Assembly: GCF_002223055.1 (NCBI RefSeq) | Contig: NZ_NKFL01000004.1 | Coordinates: 806,001 to 870,000, forward strand | From: Burkholderia sp. HI2500 | Lineage (GTDB): Bacteria; Pseudomonadota; Gammaproteobacteria; Burkholderiales; Burkholderiaceae | DNA length: 64,000 bases | Reading direction: 5' to 3' | In this document: positions 8,483-19,453 of the stretch, one piece after another | Layout: each line of letters begins with the position of its first letter | How positions within the stretch are numbered: position 1 is the stretch's first letter | Made by a program: the position numbers and the translations under genes | The notes under the pieces: generated by a model | Told to the model about the DNA's origin: nothing | Database searches by the model: none | Seen by the model: only the letters and a program-made list of their open reading frames with translations

Positions 8483-8977
8483 ATGCCTCATCCCATTTCC
8501 GCCTTGGGTGCCGGTCACACCCTCGTCAGCCTGGTGACGTTCGCCGCGGGGCTCTACAGCTTTGCCCGGTATCAGAAGATCGACAGCGCGACCCGGTCCG
8601 CCAGGATTTACGTCGCAGGCATGGTGATATCCGTGTTCACGTCGTTCGGCTTGTCCAGTACCGGCGGTTTCAATGCCGGGCATGCACTCGGCATCCTGGC
8701 GCTGATCGCGACATCGGGCGGGCTCCTCGTGCCGCGCATCGAAGCGCTGGGGCGTGCACGGCGGTACCTGGCCCAGTTCGCATTCTCGTTCAGCTTCTTT
8801 CTGTTGCTGGTTCCCGGGATCAACGAGACGCTGACGCGGCTGCCGATCGGTCACCCGCTTGCCAATGGCCCCGCGTCCCCCGTCGTGCGCGGCTCGCTCG
8901 CCGCGTGGCTGGGCATCTTCGTGCTTGGATCGGTGGTGCAGCTGGTGCGGCTTCGGTCGTATCGTAGCCGCGCCTGA
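8483..8977 (+). CDS. Four-helix membrane protein of unknown function
   Basis: 164-residue protein I do not recognise. Four hydrophobic segments are visible, around residues 8-25, 45-80 (probably one or two helices), 94-112 and 133-152, which suggests an inner-membrane protein. The ATG at 8483 has AGAAGGAG ten bases upstream; the open frame extends further 5' without a ribosome site. It stands alone between a divergent LuxR-type regulator and a convergent LysR gene, so the palindrome upstream may control it. No catalytic motif is visible. Confidence 0.75.
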   Translation: MPHPISALGAGHTLVSLVTFAAGLYSFARYQKIDSATRSARIYVAGMVISVFTSFGLSSTGGFNAGHALGILALIATSGGLLVPRIEALGRARRYLAQFAFSFSFFLLLVPGINETLTRLPIGHPLANGPASPVVRGSLAAWLGIFVLGSVVQLVRLRSYRSRA

Positions 8978-9005
8978 ACGTGCGGAACGAGGGCGCTAAA
9001 TTGCT

Positions 9006-9959
9006 TCATCGCCCGGCGGGCCCGGCCGTGCCGCTTTTCGAGTCGGTACGTGTTGGCCGCACTCGCACCATGTCGATCAACGCCCGCAGCCCGCCCGAAA
9101 CATGGCGATGACCGGGGTAGTACAGGCACAGCCCCGGCATGACCGGGCACCAGTCTGCCAGCACGCGTTCGAGACGCCCATCGGCCAGCGCATCGCGAAC
9201 GAGATGGTCGGGCACGAAGGCGATCCCGATCCCGTCGATCGCTGCGTCGACCATCAACGGCTGGTCGGTCAGCGTGAGCGGGCCGCTGACGTTCACCGTT
9301 TCGACGACACCGCGGCGCTCGAATTCCCAGCGGTAGAGCGCACCGCTATCGAAGCGAAAGCGGATGCAGTCGTGCCGGCCCAGATCCTGCGGCACGTCGG
9401 GGCGGCCGCGCGCGGCGAAATAGGCCGGCGACGCGACGGCGGCGAACCGCACCGGATCGGACACGCGCACCGCGATCATGTCCTGCGGCACGGCTTCGGC
9501 CAGCCGGATTCCCGCGTCGAAGCCACCGGCGACGATGTCGCCGAGCTTGCCGTCGGTCACGATGTCGAGGTGGACCTGCGGGTAGTCGCGCAGGAAGCGC
9601 GCGAGCACCGGCTTCAGCACGAGGCGGATCGCCCCTTCGCTGGCGTTGATGCGGACGGTGCCGCTGGGCGTGTCGCGCATCCCGTCGACTGCGAGCATCG
9701 CCTCCGCGACCGACGAGATTGCCGGGCGGAGCTTGTCGGCGAGCCGCTCGCCGGCGTCCGTCAGCGACACGCTGCGCGTGGTGCGATTGAACAGGCGAAC
9801 GCCCAGGCGCTGCTCGAGGCTCTTGATCGAATGACTGATCGCCGACGGCGTGACGTCGAGCTCGACCGATGCCGTGCGGAAGCTGAGGTGCGTGGCCGCC
9901 GCGAGGAACACATTGAGCGAGAAGAGATCGCCGCTTTTCAATTGATGAGCTGATTTCAT
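9006..9959 (-). CDS. LysR-family transcriptional regulator
   Basis: 317-residue LysR regulator. The N-terminal winged helix (FLAAATHLSFRTASVELDVTPSAISHSIKSLE, about residues 17-48) is followed by a type 2 periplasmic-binding-like effector domain. It belongs to the AaeR/DsdC-like group common in proteobacteria. The start at 9959 begins the canonical N-terminus; the open frame continues upstream only through the shadow of the divergent dehydrogenase. It is divergent from the alcohol dehydrogenase with 84 bp between them, so it probably controls that gene. Confidence 0.93.
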   Translation of the reverse strand: MKSAHQLKSGDLFSLNVFLAAATHLSFRTASVELDVTPSAISHSIKSLEQRLGVRLFNRTTRSVSLTDAGERLADKLRPAISSVAEAMLAVDGMRDTPSGTVRINASEGAIRLVLKPVLARFLRDYPQVHLDIVTDGKLGDIVAGGFDAGIRLAEAVPQDMIAVRVSDPVRFAAVASPAYFAARGRPDVPQDLGRHDCIRFRFDSGALYRWEFERRGVVETVNVSGPLTLTDQPLMVDAAIDGIGIAFVPDHLVRDALADGRLERVLADWCPVMPGLCLYYPGHRHVSGGLRALIDMVRVRPTRTDSKSGTAGPAGR

Positions 9960-9991
9960 CGTGACATAAAGATTGGCGAGATTGTCATGAT
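9958..9991. promoter_or_regulatory. Inverted repeat, candidate LysR operator
   Basis: ATCGTGACA at 9958-9966 and TGTCATGAT at 9983-9991 form an inverted repeat matching in 8 of 9 positions with a 16-bp spacer. The left arm covers the LysR start codon and the right arm overlaps the -35 box of the dehydrogenase promoter. That fits LysR autorepression and activation of the divergent gene. Confidence 0.45.
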
Positions 9992-10010
9992 AATGCGCCT
10001 TTTCTAGACT
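9982..10010 (+). promoter_or_regulatory. Sigma-70-type promoter of the alcohol dehydrogenase
   Basis: TTGTCA at 9982-9987 and TAGACT at 10005-10010 are separated by exactly 17 bp. They lie 34 bp upstream of the dehydrogenase ATG and inside a short region of low GC content. Confidence 0.5.
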
Positions 10011-10043
10011 AGGCCCTGCGTTCGGTTGAACAAGGAGCAGGCA

Positions 10044-11075
10044 ATGAAGATGAAGGCGATCGTGATGACGGGGGCCAACCGGCCCTGGGAAGTGCAGGAA
10101 GTGCCGATGCCGGTAGCCGGGCCGGGGCAGGTGCTGGTGAAGGTGCATGCGTCCGGGATGTGCTACACCGACGTGTGGGCCACGCAGGGCTACGGTGGCG
10201 ACATCTATCCGCAGACACCGGGCCACGAGGTGGTCGGTGAAATCGTCGACGTGGGCGCGGGCGTGCAGGCGCGACGGGTGGGCGACCGGATCGGCACGAC
10301 GTGGGTGCAGTCCGCGTGCGGGCGCTGCCCGTACTGCCGCGAACATCGCCCGCTTTCCGGCCAGACGGCCGTGAACTGCGATGCGCCGCGGACCACCGGG
10401 TTCGCATCGCAGGGCGGCCATGCGGAGTACATCGCCGTCGCGGCCGAGGGCACGGTGCTGTTGCCCGACGGGCTGGCCTATGTCGATGCCGCGCCGATGA
10501 TGTGCGCGGGCTACACGACGTGGAGCGGCTTGCGCGATGCGGCCCCGCAACCGCACGAGAAGGTGGCCGTGCTCGGCATCGGCGGGCTGGGGCACGTGGC
10601 GCTGCAGCTGTCCCGCGCGTGCGGCTTCGAGACCATCGCGATCACGCATTCGGCCGACAAGCGCGATCTCGCGATCGGGCTGGGCGCGGACCGGGTCGTC
10701 GCGAACGGTGCGGAACTGCGCGATCTGGGCGGCGCGGATGTCCTGCTGGTCACGACCAACGAGTTCAGTACTGCAGAGGAAGCGATGACGGGCGTGCGGG
10801 TCGACGGCCGGGTGATCCTGTGCGGGCTCGACTTCAGCAAGCCGTTCTCGATCGCGTCGCAGCGCAAGCCGTTTCACATGATGCGCCAGCAGGTCATCGG
10901 CTCCACGCATGGCGGCTTGCGCTACCTGAGCGAGGTGCTGGACCTCGCCGCCAGAGGCAAGGTCAAGCCGATCGTCGAGACGTTCTCGCTGGACCAGGCG
11001 ACCGACGCCTATGACCGCCTCGCGTCCGGGAAGATGCGCTTTCGCGGCGTGTTCACGCCCGCGCAAAACCACTGA
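10044..11075 (+). CDS. Zinc-dependent alcohol dehydrogenase (MDR family)
   Basis: Medium-chain NAD(P)-dependent alcohol dehydrogenase, 343 residues. Catalytic zinc ligands are the Cys in GMCYTD and the His-Glu of GHEVVGE. The structural-zinc lobe has CGRCPYC, but the fourth Cys comes 14 residues later, a longer loop than the usual seven-residue gap. The nucleotide-binding glycine motif is GIGGLGHVALQL. The ATG at 10044 has AAGGAG nine bases upstream. It is monocistronic and divergent from the LysR gene. The alcohol substrate is not evident. Confidence 0.93.
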   Translation: MKMKAIVMTGANRPWEVQEVPMPVAGPGQVLVKVHASGMCYTDVWATQGYGGDIYPQTPGHEVVGEIVDVGAGVQARRVGDRIGTTWVQSACGRCPYCREHRPLSGQTAVNCDAPRTTGFASQGGHAEYIAVAAEGTVLLPDGLAYVDAAPMMCAGYTTWSGLRDAAPQPHEKVAVLGIGGLGHVALQLSRACGFETIAITHSADKRDLAIGLGADRVVANGAELRDLGGADVLLVTTNEFSTAEEAMTGVRVDGRVILCGLDFSKPFSIASQRKPFHMMRQQVIGSTHGGLRYLSEVLDLAARGKVKPIVETFSLDQATDAYDRLASGKMRFRGVFTPAQNH

Positions 11076-12791
<1,716 letters not shown>

Positions 12792-12793
12792 TC

Positions 12794-13834
12794 ATGGCGC
12801 AACACGAGACAGGCACGGCAACGCAGCCGATGACGATGATCCAGGCGCTGCGCTCGGCGATGGACGTGATGCTCGGGCGCGACAGCGACGTGGTCGTGTT
12901 CGGGCAGGACGTCGGTTATTTCGGCGGCGTGTTCCGCTGTACCGAAGGACTGCAGAACAAATACGGCAAGTCGCGCGTGTTCGACGCGCCGATCTCCGAA
13001 AGCGGGATCGTCGGCGCGGCGGTGGGGATGGGCGCATACGGGCTGCGCCCGGTGTGCGAGATCCAGTTCGCCGACTATTTCTACCCGGCGTCCGACCAGA
13101 TCGTGTCGGAAGGTGCGCGGCTGCGCTATCGCTCGGCCGGCCAGTTCATCGCGCCGATGACGATCCGCATGCCCTGCGGCGGCGGCATCTACGGCGGCCA
13201 GACGCACAGCCAGAGCCCGGAGGCGATGTTCACGCAGGTGTGCGGGCTGCGCACGGTGATGCCGTCGAATCCGTACGACGCGAAGGGGCTGCTGATCGCC
13301 TCGATCGAGAACGACGATCCGGTGATCTTCCTCGAGCCGAAACGGCTGTACAACGGGCCGTTCGACGGCCATCACGACCGGCCGGTCACGTCGTGGCTCA
13401 AGCATCCGGCCAGCGCGGTGCCCGAAGGCTACTACACGGTGCCGCTCGATACGGCCGCCGTGGTGCGGCCAGGCAACGACGTGACGGTGCTGACCTACGG
13501 CACGACGGTGCACGTGTCGCTCGCCGCGGCCGAGGAGACGGGCATCGACGCGGAGGTGATCGACCTGCGCACGCTGTGGCCGCTCGACCTCGACACGATC
13601 GTCGCGTCGGTGCGCAAGACCGGGCGCTGCGTCGTGGTGCACGAGGCGACGCGCACCTGCGGTTACGGTGCGGAACTGGTGTCGCTGGTCCAGGAACATT
13701 GCTTCTACCACCTCGAGGCACCGGTCGAGCGCACGACGGGCTGGGATACGCCGTATCCGCATGCGCAGGAGTGGGCGTACTTTCCGGGCCCGGCCCGGGT
13801 CGGTGAAGCGTTGCGACGCGTGATGGAGGCGTGA
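12794..13834 (+). CDS. bkdA2: Branched-chain 2-oxoacid dehydrogenase E1 beta subunit
   Basis: E1 beta, 346 residues, a transketolase pyrimidine-binding domain followed by the C-terminal domain. Recognisable segments are VFGQDVGYFGGVFRCTEGL, the FDAPISESGIVGAAVGMG region with the catalytic Glu, and EIQFADYFYPASDQI. The ATG at 12794 is 2 bp after the bkdA1 stop. The open frame extends far upstream only as a shadow of bkdA1. It forms the alpha2-beta2 E1 with the preceding gene product. Confidence 0.97.
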   Translation: MAQHETGTATQPMTMIQALRSAMDVMLGRDSDVVVFGQDVGYFGGVFRCTEGLQNKYGKSRVFDAPISESGIVGAAVGMGAYGLRPVCEIQFADYFYPASDQIVSEGARLRYRSAGQFIAPMTIRMPCGGGIYGGQTHSQSPEAMFTQVCGLRTVMPSNPYDAKGLLIASIENDDPVIFLEPKRLYNGPFDGHHDRPVTSWLKHPASAVPEGYYTVPLDTAAVVRPGNDVTVLTYGTTVHVSLAAAEETGIDAEVIDLRTLWPLDLDTIVASVRKTGRCVVVHEATRTCGYGAELVSLVQEHCFYHLEAPVERTTGWDTPYPHAQEWAYFPGPARVGEALRRVMEA

Positions 13835-13835
13835 G

Positions 13836-15164
13836 ATGGGGATTCATGTCATCAAGATGCCGGATATCGGCGAAGGGATTGCCGAGGTCGAGCTGGTGGC
13901 CTGGCACGTGGAAGTCGGGCAGACGATCAAGGAAGACCAGCCGCTCGCCGATGTGATGACCGACAAGGCGGCGGTCGAGATTCCGTCGCCGGTGACGGGC
14001 AAGGTGATCGAGCTCGGCGGCCGGATCGGCGAGATGATGGCGGTCGGCAGCGAGCTGATCCGCCTCGAGGTCGAAGGCGACGGCAACCTGAAGGCCGGCG
14101 CACCGGTGCGGGAATCAAAGGTAGCAACCGCACCGGTCGCTTCGGCGCCGTCGAAGTCGGTGGTCGAGGCGCCGGCCGAATCGTCCGCCAAGCCGGCCGC
14201 GAAGCACGCACCGGCAGAGCCGCGTCGTGCGAAGCATGCCGGGCATGCGGAGAAAGTGGAACCGCCGCGCGCGGCGCTCGCGCCGGGCGAACGGCCGCTC
14301 GCGTCGCCGGCCGTGCGCCAGCGCGCATGGGACATGGGCATCGAGCTGCGCTATGTGCGCGGCACCGGTGAAGCAGGGCGGATCCTGCACGCGGACCTCG
14401 ATGCGTATGCGGGCACCGGCAGCGGTGCGGCGCGTGGTTCGCACGCGCATGGCTACGCCGAACGCAACGACGAAACCGACGTGCCGGTGATCGGCCTGCG
14501 GCGCGCGATCGCGCGCAAGATGCAGGAAGCGAAGCGCCGCATTCCGCACTTCAGCTACGTCGAGGAGATCGACGTCACCGAGCTCGAATCGTTGCGCACG
14601 GAACTGAATCGCCGCCACGGCGACACGCGCGGCAAGCTCACGCCGCTGCCGCTGCTGATCCGCGCGATGGTGATCGCGTTGCGCGACTTCCCGCAGATCA
14701 ACGCGCGTTTCGACGACGAAGCGGGTGTCGTCACGCGCTACGGCGCGGTGCACATGGGCGTCGCGACACAGACGGACGGCGGCCTCACGGTGCCCGTGCT
14801 GCGTCATGCGGAAGCGCGCGACGTGTGGTCGATTTCCGCCGAGATCGCGCGGCTTGCCGACGCAGTGCGCGCGAACCGCGCGCAGCGCGACGAGCTGAGC
14901 GGCTCGACGATCACGATCTCGAGCCTCGGCGCGCTCGGCGGCATCGTGTCGACACCGGTCATCAATCATCCCGAAGTGGGCATCGTCGGCGTGAACCGCA
15001 TCGTCGAGCGGCCGATGATCCGCGACGGCGCGGTCGTCGCGCGCAAGATGATGAACCTGTCGTCGTCGTTCGACCATCGCGTCGTCGATGGCGCGGATGC
15101 GGCCGAATTCATCCAGGCCGTGCGCGCGGTGCTCGAGCGCCCGGCACTGCTGTTCGTGGAGTGA
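13836..15164 (+). CDS. bkdB: Branched-chain 2-oxoacid dehydrogenase E2 (dihydrolipoyl acyltransferase)
   Basis: E2 core, 442 residues. One N-terminal lipoyl domain has the lipoylated Lys44 in [10 protein letters not shown]; an Ala/Pro/Lys-rich linker follows; a peripheral subunit-binding domain spans about residues 153-190 ([16 protein letters not shown]); the catalytic domain ends with FDHRVVDG, giving His414 and Asp418. It transfers the acyl group to CoA. It starts 1 bp after the bkdA2 stop. Confidence 0.97.
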   Translation: MGIHVIKMPDIGEGIAEVELVAWHVEVGQTIKEDQPLADVMTDKAAVEIPSPVTGKVIELGGRIGEMMAVGSELIRLEVEGDGNLKAGAPVRESKVATAPVASAPSKSVVEAPAESSAKPAAKHAPAEPRRAKHAGHAEKVEPPRAALAPGERPLASPAVRQRAWDMGIELRYVRGTGEAGRILHADLDAYAGTGSGAARGSHAHGYAERNDETDVPVIGLRRAIARKMQEAKRRIPHFSYVEEIDVTELESLRTELNRRHGDTRGKLTPLPLLIRAMVIALRDFPQINARFDDEAGVVTRYGAVHMGVATQTDGGLTVPVLRHAEARDVWSISAEIARLADAVRANRAQRDELSGSTITISSLGALGGIVSTPVINHPEVGIVGVNRIVERPMIRDGAVVARKMMNLSSSFDHRVVDGADAAEFIQAVRAVLERPALLFVE

Positions 15165-15171
15165 TCACGCA

Positions 15172-16563
15172 ATGAAGAACGAACACACCACGCTGCTCGT
15201 GATCGGCGGCGGCCCGGGCGGCTACGTCGCCGCGATTCGCGCCGGCCAGCTCGGCATTCCGACCGTGCTCGTCGAGCGCGACCGGCTCGGCGGCACGTGC
15301 CTGAACATCGGCTGCATTCCGTCGAAGGCGCTGATCCACGTGGCCGATGCATTCGAACAGGCCCGCGGCCACGCGGGCGAGGGCGCACTCGGGATCCGCG
15401 TGCGCACGCCCGAGATCGACATCGCGAAAAGCGTCGCCTGGAAGGACGGCATCGTCGACCGGCTGACGCGCGGGGTCGGCGCGCTGCTCAAGAAGAACGG
15501 CGTGCGCGTGCTGCACGGCGATGCGCAGGTGGTCGACGGCAAGACCGTCGACGTCGTCGGCGGCGGCCATACGACGCGCATCAGCTGCGAGCACCTGTTG
15601 CTCGCGACCGGCTCCGAGCCGGTCGCGCTGCCGTCGATGCCGTTCGGCGGGCATGTCGTGTCGTCCACCGAGGCGCTGTCGCCCGAGACGTTGCCGAAGC
15701 GGCTGGTCGTCGTCGGCGCCGGGTATATCGGGCTCGAACTCGGGATCGTCTATCGCAAGCTCGGCGTCGACGTGAGCGTCGTCGAAGCGGCGGAGCGCGT
15801 GTTGCCCGCGTACGATGCCGAACTCGCGCGGCCGGTTGCCGATTCGCTCGCGCGGCTGGGCGTGCGGCTGTTGCTCGGCCACAAGGTGCTCGGGCTCGCG
15901 GAGCACGGCGCGGTGCGCGTGCAGGCCGCCGATGGCGCGGAGCAGACGCTGCAGGCCGACCGCGTGCTGGTGGCGGTGGGCCGCCGGCCGCGCGTCGACG
16001 GCTTCGGGCTCGAGTCGCTGCCGCTCGATCGCAACGGCCGCGCGCTGTGGATCGACGACGAGTGCCGGACGTCGATGCGCAACGTCTGGGCGATCGGCGA
16101 CGTCGCCGGCGAGCCGATGCTCGCGCATCGCGCGATGGCGCAGGGCGAGATGGTGGCCGAGCTGATCGCCGGCAAGCGCCGCAAGTTCGTGCCCGCATCG
16201 ATCCCGGCCGTGTGCTTCACCGATCCGGAGATCGTCACGGCCGGCTGGTCGCCGGACGACGCGCGGGCGGCCGATGTCGACTGCGTGAGCGCGTCGTTCC
16301 CGTTCGCGGCGAACGGGCGCGCGATGACGCTGCAGGCGACCGACGGCTTCGTGCGTGTCGTCGCGCGGCGCGACAACCACCTGATCGTCGGTTGGCAGGC
16401 GGTCGGGCGCGGCGTGTCGGAGCTGGCTGCCGCGTTCTCGCAGTCGCTGGAGATGGGCGCGCGGCTGGAGGATATCGGCGGCACGATCCATGCGCACCCG
16501 ACGCTCGGCGAAGCGCTGCAGGAGGCCGCGCTGCGTGCGCTTGGGCACGCGGTGCATGTGTGA
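15172..16563 (+). CDS. lpdV: Dihydrolipoamide dehydrogenase (E3) of the branched-chain complex
   Basis: FAD-dependent E3, 463 residues, reoxidising lipoamide of BkdB. The FAD motif is GGGPGGYVA, the redox disulfide C43-C48 lies in [13 protein letters not shown], a second nucleotide-binding motif is [10 protein letters not shown], and the C-terminal active-site pair is His442/Glu447 in HPTLGE. The ATG at 15172 lies 7 bp after bkdB. A dedicated E3 inside the bkd operon matches the LPD-Val arrangement of Pseudomonas (family knowledge). A large mirror frame on the other strand is a composition artefact. Confidence 0.97.
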   Translation: MKNEHTTLLVIGGGPGGYVAAIRAGQLGIPTVLVERDRLGGTCLNIGCIPSKALIHVADAFEQARGHAGEGALGIRVRTPEIDIAKSVAWKDGIVDRLTRGVGALLKKNGVRVLHGDAQVVDGKTVDVVGGGHTTRISCEHLLLATGSEPVALPSMPFGGHVVSSTEALSPETLPKRLVVVGAGYIGLELGIVYRKLGVDVSVVEAAERVLPAYDAELARPVADSLARLGVRLLLGHKVLGLAEHGAVRVQAADGAEQTLQADRVLVAVGRRPRVDGFGLESLPLDRNGRALWIDDECRTSMRNVWAIGDVAGEPMLAHRAMAQGEMVAELIAGKRRKFVPASIPAVCFTDPEIVTAGWSPDDARAADVDCVSASFPFAANGRAMTLQATDGFVRVVARRDNHLIVGWQAVGRGVSELAAAFSQSLEMGARLEDIGGTIHAHPTLGEALQEAALRALGHAVHV

Positions 16564-16578
16564 CGGGCGAGCCTCCTG

Positions 16579-16617
16579 AAAAAGCGCCGCGGATGCGCAA
16601 CGCGCGTATCCGCGGCG
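16579..16617. terminator. Terminator hairpin between lpdV and the AraC gene
   Basis: CGCCGCGGAT at 16585-16594 pairs perfectly with ATCCGCGGCG at 16608-16617 across a 13-nt loop. Five A bases at 16579-16583 become a U-run on the minus strand, so it best terminates the AraC-type gene that ends at 16694. As a strong stem it may also end bkd transcripts. Confidence 0.7.
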
Positions 16618-16693
16618 ATATTTACGACAGGTAGACGGCAGACACGTTCATTCGATATCCGGCACGCTGCGATGCCGGTGCTCCGGGTTTCGC

Positions 16694-18055
16694 CTAGTCC
16701 TCCGGATCGTATTGACCGTCGTCCGTCCTGCTGCGGCCGGCGGATGCCGCCCGCATCCTCAATTCCCGCGGCGTTACGCCGAAGTGCCGCCGAATCGCGG
16801 TCGACAGGTAGCTTTGCGTGCCGAATCCGCAGTCCAGTGCGATCGACAGGATGCTGTCCGACGTATGTTCGAGCAGCAGGCGTGCGCGTTCCAGCCGCCG
16901 CTCGATGATGTATTGCGCCGGCGTGCGGGAAAACTGCATCCTGAATGCGTCGATCGTCGCGCGCTCGCTCATGCCAACCAGTCGGCAGAGGTCGGCCGTG
17001 TCGATACGGCTTTCCAGCGACGCATCGATGAACCGGTTGATCGTCTGTGCGCACAGCGGCGCGCTGGCGGCGTCGGCTGTCAACGGCTGATCGGCGGCGT
17101 GCGGGTTTCGCCGGTAGGTGGCGCCGGGCGGTTCGCCGAAGCGACGGTAGTACTCCCGAATGAAGCGCGCCGTGATCGAGAATCCATGCGCATGCAACGT
17201 CGCATCGAAATCCGGCCCGTCGCCTCGCGCGAGCGCGCGGTTCACGTGGCGAAAGCGCGCTTCGTTGCGCAGCTCGGTCGATGACCGGCCTGTCAGGCGG
17301 CGGATGCCGTGCTCCAGCGCCTCGGTCGCGCAGCCGAGCACGTGCGCGATCGCGCCGAGCGTTTTCCACCGCAGCGGCGCGTCCTCGAGCATGTGGATTG
17401 CCATGCGAGTCTGGTGTTCGGGCGTGCAATGGTCGCGGTCGAACAGCGCGCCGTGGTTGTTCGCGTGGCCGGCCACCATGATCTTCAGCATGTGTTCGAG
17501 CAACGCGTCGACGGCGACGCCGGGAATGGGCGACATCCTGATCATCCGGCGCAGGCAACCGGCCGCGGCATTCCATTGCATCCGCAGCTCGGGCGAGACC
17601 GGTGTCAGCCCGAACTCGACCGGCTCGAGCCCCGGCCGGCCAATCCATTGTGCGAGAAAGCGGTTGACCCGGTCCGCATCGATGATGACCGACAGATGGC
17701 CGAATCCGTCGCCCCCCGTCGTGCAGAACGAGTGGCCAGTCGACGAAATCGGCATGACGTCACCCGTCGTGCAGGCCGCATCGTCACCGTTGCTTTCGTA
17801 ACGAGCGTGGCCACGACGGCAGGACAGGAACAGGTAGTTCGGACGCGCATCGTTCGAGCGGAAGTGAAAAGGCATCAGGTAGTCGACGTCGTAGACGCCG
17901 ATGCCGTTCCATTCATGTCCCGTCATGCTGACATTCCGACGAACCGCGTGCTGCGCCGTGAACTGGTTGTCGGCATAGATCGTGCCGATGAAATCGGACA
18001 CTTCGTCGGGGTCGTCGCTGTGAAACCGGTGCGTCCTGCGAAGCGGGTCGCTCAT
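16694..18055 (-). CDS. AraC-family regulator with two AraC-type DNA-binding domains
   Basis: 453-residue transcription factor. Residues about 20-200 resemble the AraC_binding_2 sensor region of XylS-like proteins. An AraC helix-turn-helix pair then appears twice: about 217-316 (IAHVLGCATEALEHGIRRLTG and later FIREYYRRFGEPPGATYRR) and about 338-434 (LCRLVGMSERATIDAFRMQF and AIRRHFGVTPRELR). Both copies keep the spacing and the terminal F-G-x-x-P element. Most AraC proteins have one such domain. The ATG at 18055 was chosen because the open frame upstream is low in similarity. It is divergent from the first SDR gene, 388 bp away. Confidence 0.9.
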   Translation of the reverse strand: MSDPLRRTHRFHSDDPDEVSDFIGTIYADNQFTAQHAVRRNVSMTGHEWNGIGVYDVDYLMPFHFRSNDARPNYLFLSCRRGHARYESNGDDAACTTGDVMPISSTGHSFCTTGGDGFGHLSVIIDADRVNRFLAQWIGRPGLEPVEFGLTPVSPELRMQWNAAAGCLRRMIRMSPIPGVAVDALLEHMLKIMVAGHANNHGALFDRDHCTPEHQTRMAIHMLEDAPLRWKTLGAIAHVLGCATEALEHGIRRLTGRSSTELRNEARFRHVNRALARGDGPDFDATLHAHGFSITARFIREYYRRFGEPPGATYRRNPHAADQPLTADAASAPLCAQTINRFIDASLESRIDTADLCRLVGMSERATIDAFRMQFSRTPAQYIIERRLERARLLLEHTSDSILSIALDCGFGTQSYLSTAIRRHFGVTPRELRMRAASAGRSRTDDGQYDPED

Positions 18056-18443
18056 GCTGGTTTCCACTCCGAACGGATGCCGGCGCGACTCGATGCCGGC
18101 GGCGGTGTGACGGGACGCACGCAACCGGCGTGCGTGCCCACTATTGCACCTTGCCGGCGCACCGTGCGTCAAGAATTGTCAAACGGGCGGCTGCACGCGG
18201 AAGGCCCGTGTTGTCTGATGAAACACCGCGCGGCAACGTCGATGTGTCCGCTCGGCCGGCTTCCGGATTTTCATTTTTCCGGTACGCATTCTTGAAAGAA
18301 CCGGCACGGTCGGAACGCTAATATGGTTGAACCGATTGTTAGTCAATCGTGGATAGTGCATCTCGACGCGCCCCGTTCATTCGCGCCATCGGCTCGACTA
18401 CACTCGATCCATCCCAATATTTTCAGTGATCCGGAGTTTTCGA
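18056..18443. promoter_or_regulatory. Divergent promoter region, AraC regulator / SDR cluster
   Basis: 388 bp without a gene. A perfect inverted repeat CGATTG-TTAGT-CAATCG lies at 18333-18349. It falls inside the 17-bp spacer of a weak promoter candidate (TTGAAC at 18327-18332, TGGATA at 18350-18355), about 95 bp upstream of the first SDR gene. That is a plausible operator position. The GC content drops visibly from about 18230 to 18440. Confidence 0.4.
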
Positions 18444-19295
18444 ATGAACACAGCATCGATGGCAGACAAGGTCGTATTGATCACTGGCGTCTCGTCCGGT
18501 CTCGGTCGCGAACTGGCGCAACGGCTGCTCGCAGAAGGCGCGCGGGTCGCGGGCACCGTACGCGGAGCGGAGCAGGTCGCCGAATTCGAACGGCTTGCGC
18601 CCGGGCGTGCGCTCGGTGTCCTGATGGACATCACGCAGCCCGACACGGTAGCGGCGGGCGTGCAGCGTGTGATCGAGCAGTTCGGCCGGATCGACGTGCT
18701 CGCCAACAATGCTGGCGTCGGCACGGTCGGCGCGGTCGAGGAGACGACCGAAGCCGATGCGCAGCAGATCTTCGACGTGAATTTTTTCGGCGGGTTGCGC
18801 CTGATCCATGCGGTCTTGCCCACCATGCGCCGCCAGCGCTCGGGGCACATCGTGCAGTTCTCGTCGATCGCCGGGTTCGCGGGCTACCCGGGGCTGGGCG
18901 TGTACGCCGCGGCCAAGGCCGCGACCGGCGTGCTCGGCGAGGCGTTGGCCGGCGAGCTCGCACCGCTCGGCATTCATGTGACGGTGCTGACGATCGGCAT
19001 TTTCGAAACCCAGTTCGCCGGACGTTCGCTGGCGTATACGTCGAACCGGATCGACGACTACGCGGACACGCCGGCCGGCCAGTTCCGCGGATTCATCGGC
19101 CAACTGCAAGGCAAGCAGCCCAATGTGCCGGAAAAGGGCGCACAAGCGATCGTCGATATCCTCAAGGCGGAGAAGCCGCCGGTCCATCTCGCGCTTGGTG
19201 CCGATGCGGTGGGAACGATGCTCGGCCGAGCCGAATCGATCGAGCGTGATATCCGTGCATGGGAAACCGTGTCGCGATCGACTCAGCGCGACTGA
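18444..19295 (+). CDS. Short-chain dehydrogenase/reductase 1
   Basis: Classical SDR, 283 residues. The cofactor motif is TGVSSGLG, the structural motif NNAG, and the catalytic Ser and YxxxK are in FSSIAGFAGYPGLGVYAAAK. The length and the C-terminal region suit the 17-beta-hydroxysteroid-dehydrogenase-like or retinol-dehydrogenase-like classical SDRs. The ATG at 18444 has CCGGAG seven bases upstream. It is the first gene of a run of plus-strand genes ending near 24793; the next gene begins 158 bp later, so an internal promoter is possible. Confidence 0.93.
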   Translation: MNTASMADKVVLITGVSSGLGRELAQRLLAEGARVAGTVRGAEQVAEFERLAPGRALGVLMDITQPDTVAAGVQRVIEQFGRIDVLANNAGVGTVGAVEETTEADAQQIFDVNFFGGLRLIHAVLPTMRRQRSGHIVQFSSIAGFAGYPGLGVYAAAKAATGVLGEALAGELAPLGIHVTVLTIGIFETQFAGRSLAYTSNRIDDYADTPAGQFRGFIGQLQGKQPNVPEKGAQAIVDILKAEKPPVHLALGADAVGTMLGRAESIERDIRAWETVSRSTQRD

Positions 19296-19453
19296 GCGGG
19301 TATCCGGTTCGTTCGGGTAAGGTCCGGATCAATAGTATCGGTGTGCTAAGTAACGGGAAGGAATCGTCGTGAATCGGCCCTCGTCGCGATCGATATCGCG
19401 CGGGCCAGGCATGCGTCCGGATGCGCTGGACGCGAAACCGTGGAGAAGCAGAC

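Noticed and set aside
15109..16557. 482-residue minus-strand open frame opposite lpdV
   Set aside because: Composition mirror of lpdV: Arg/Asp/His-rich, with no family motif and no ribosome site.
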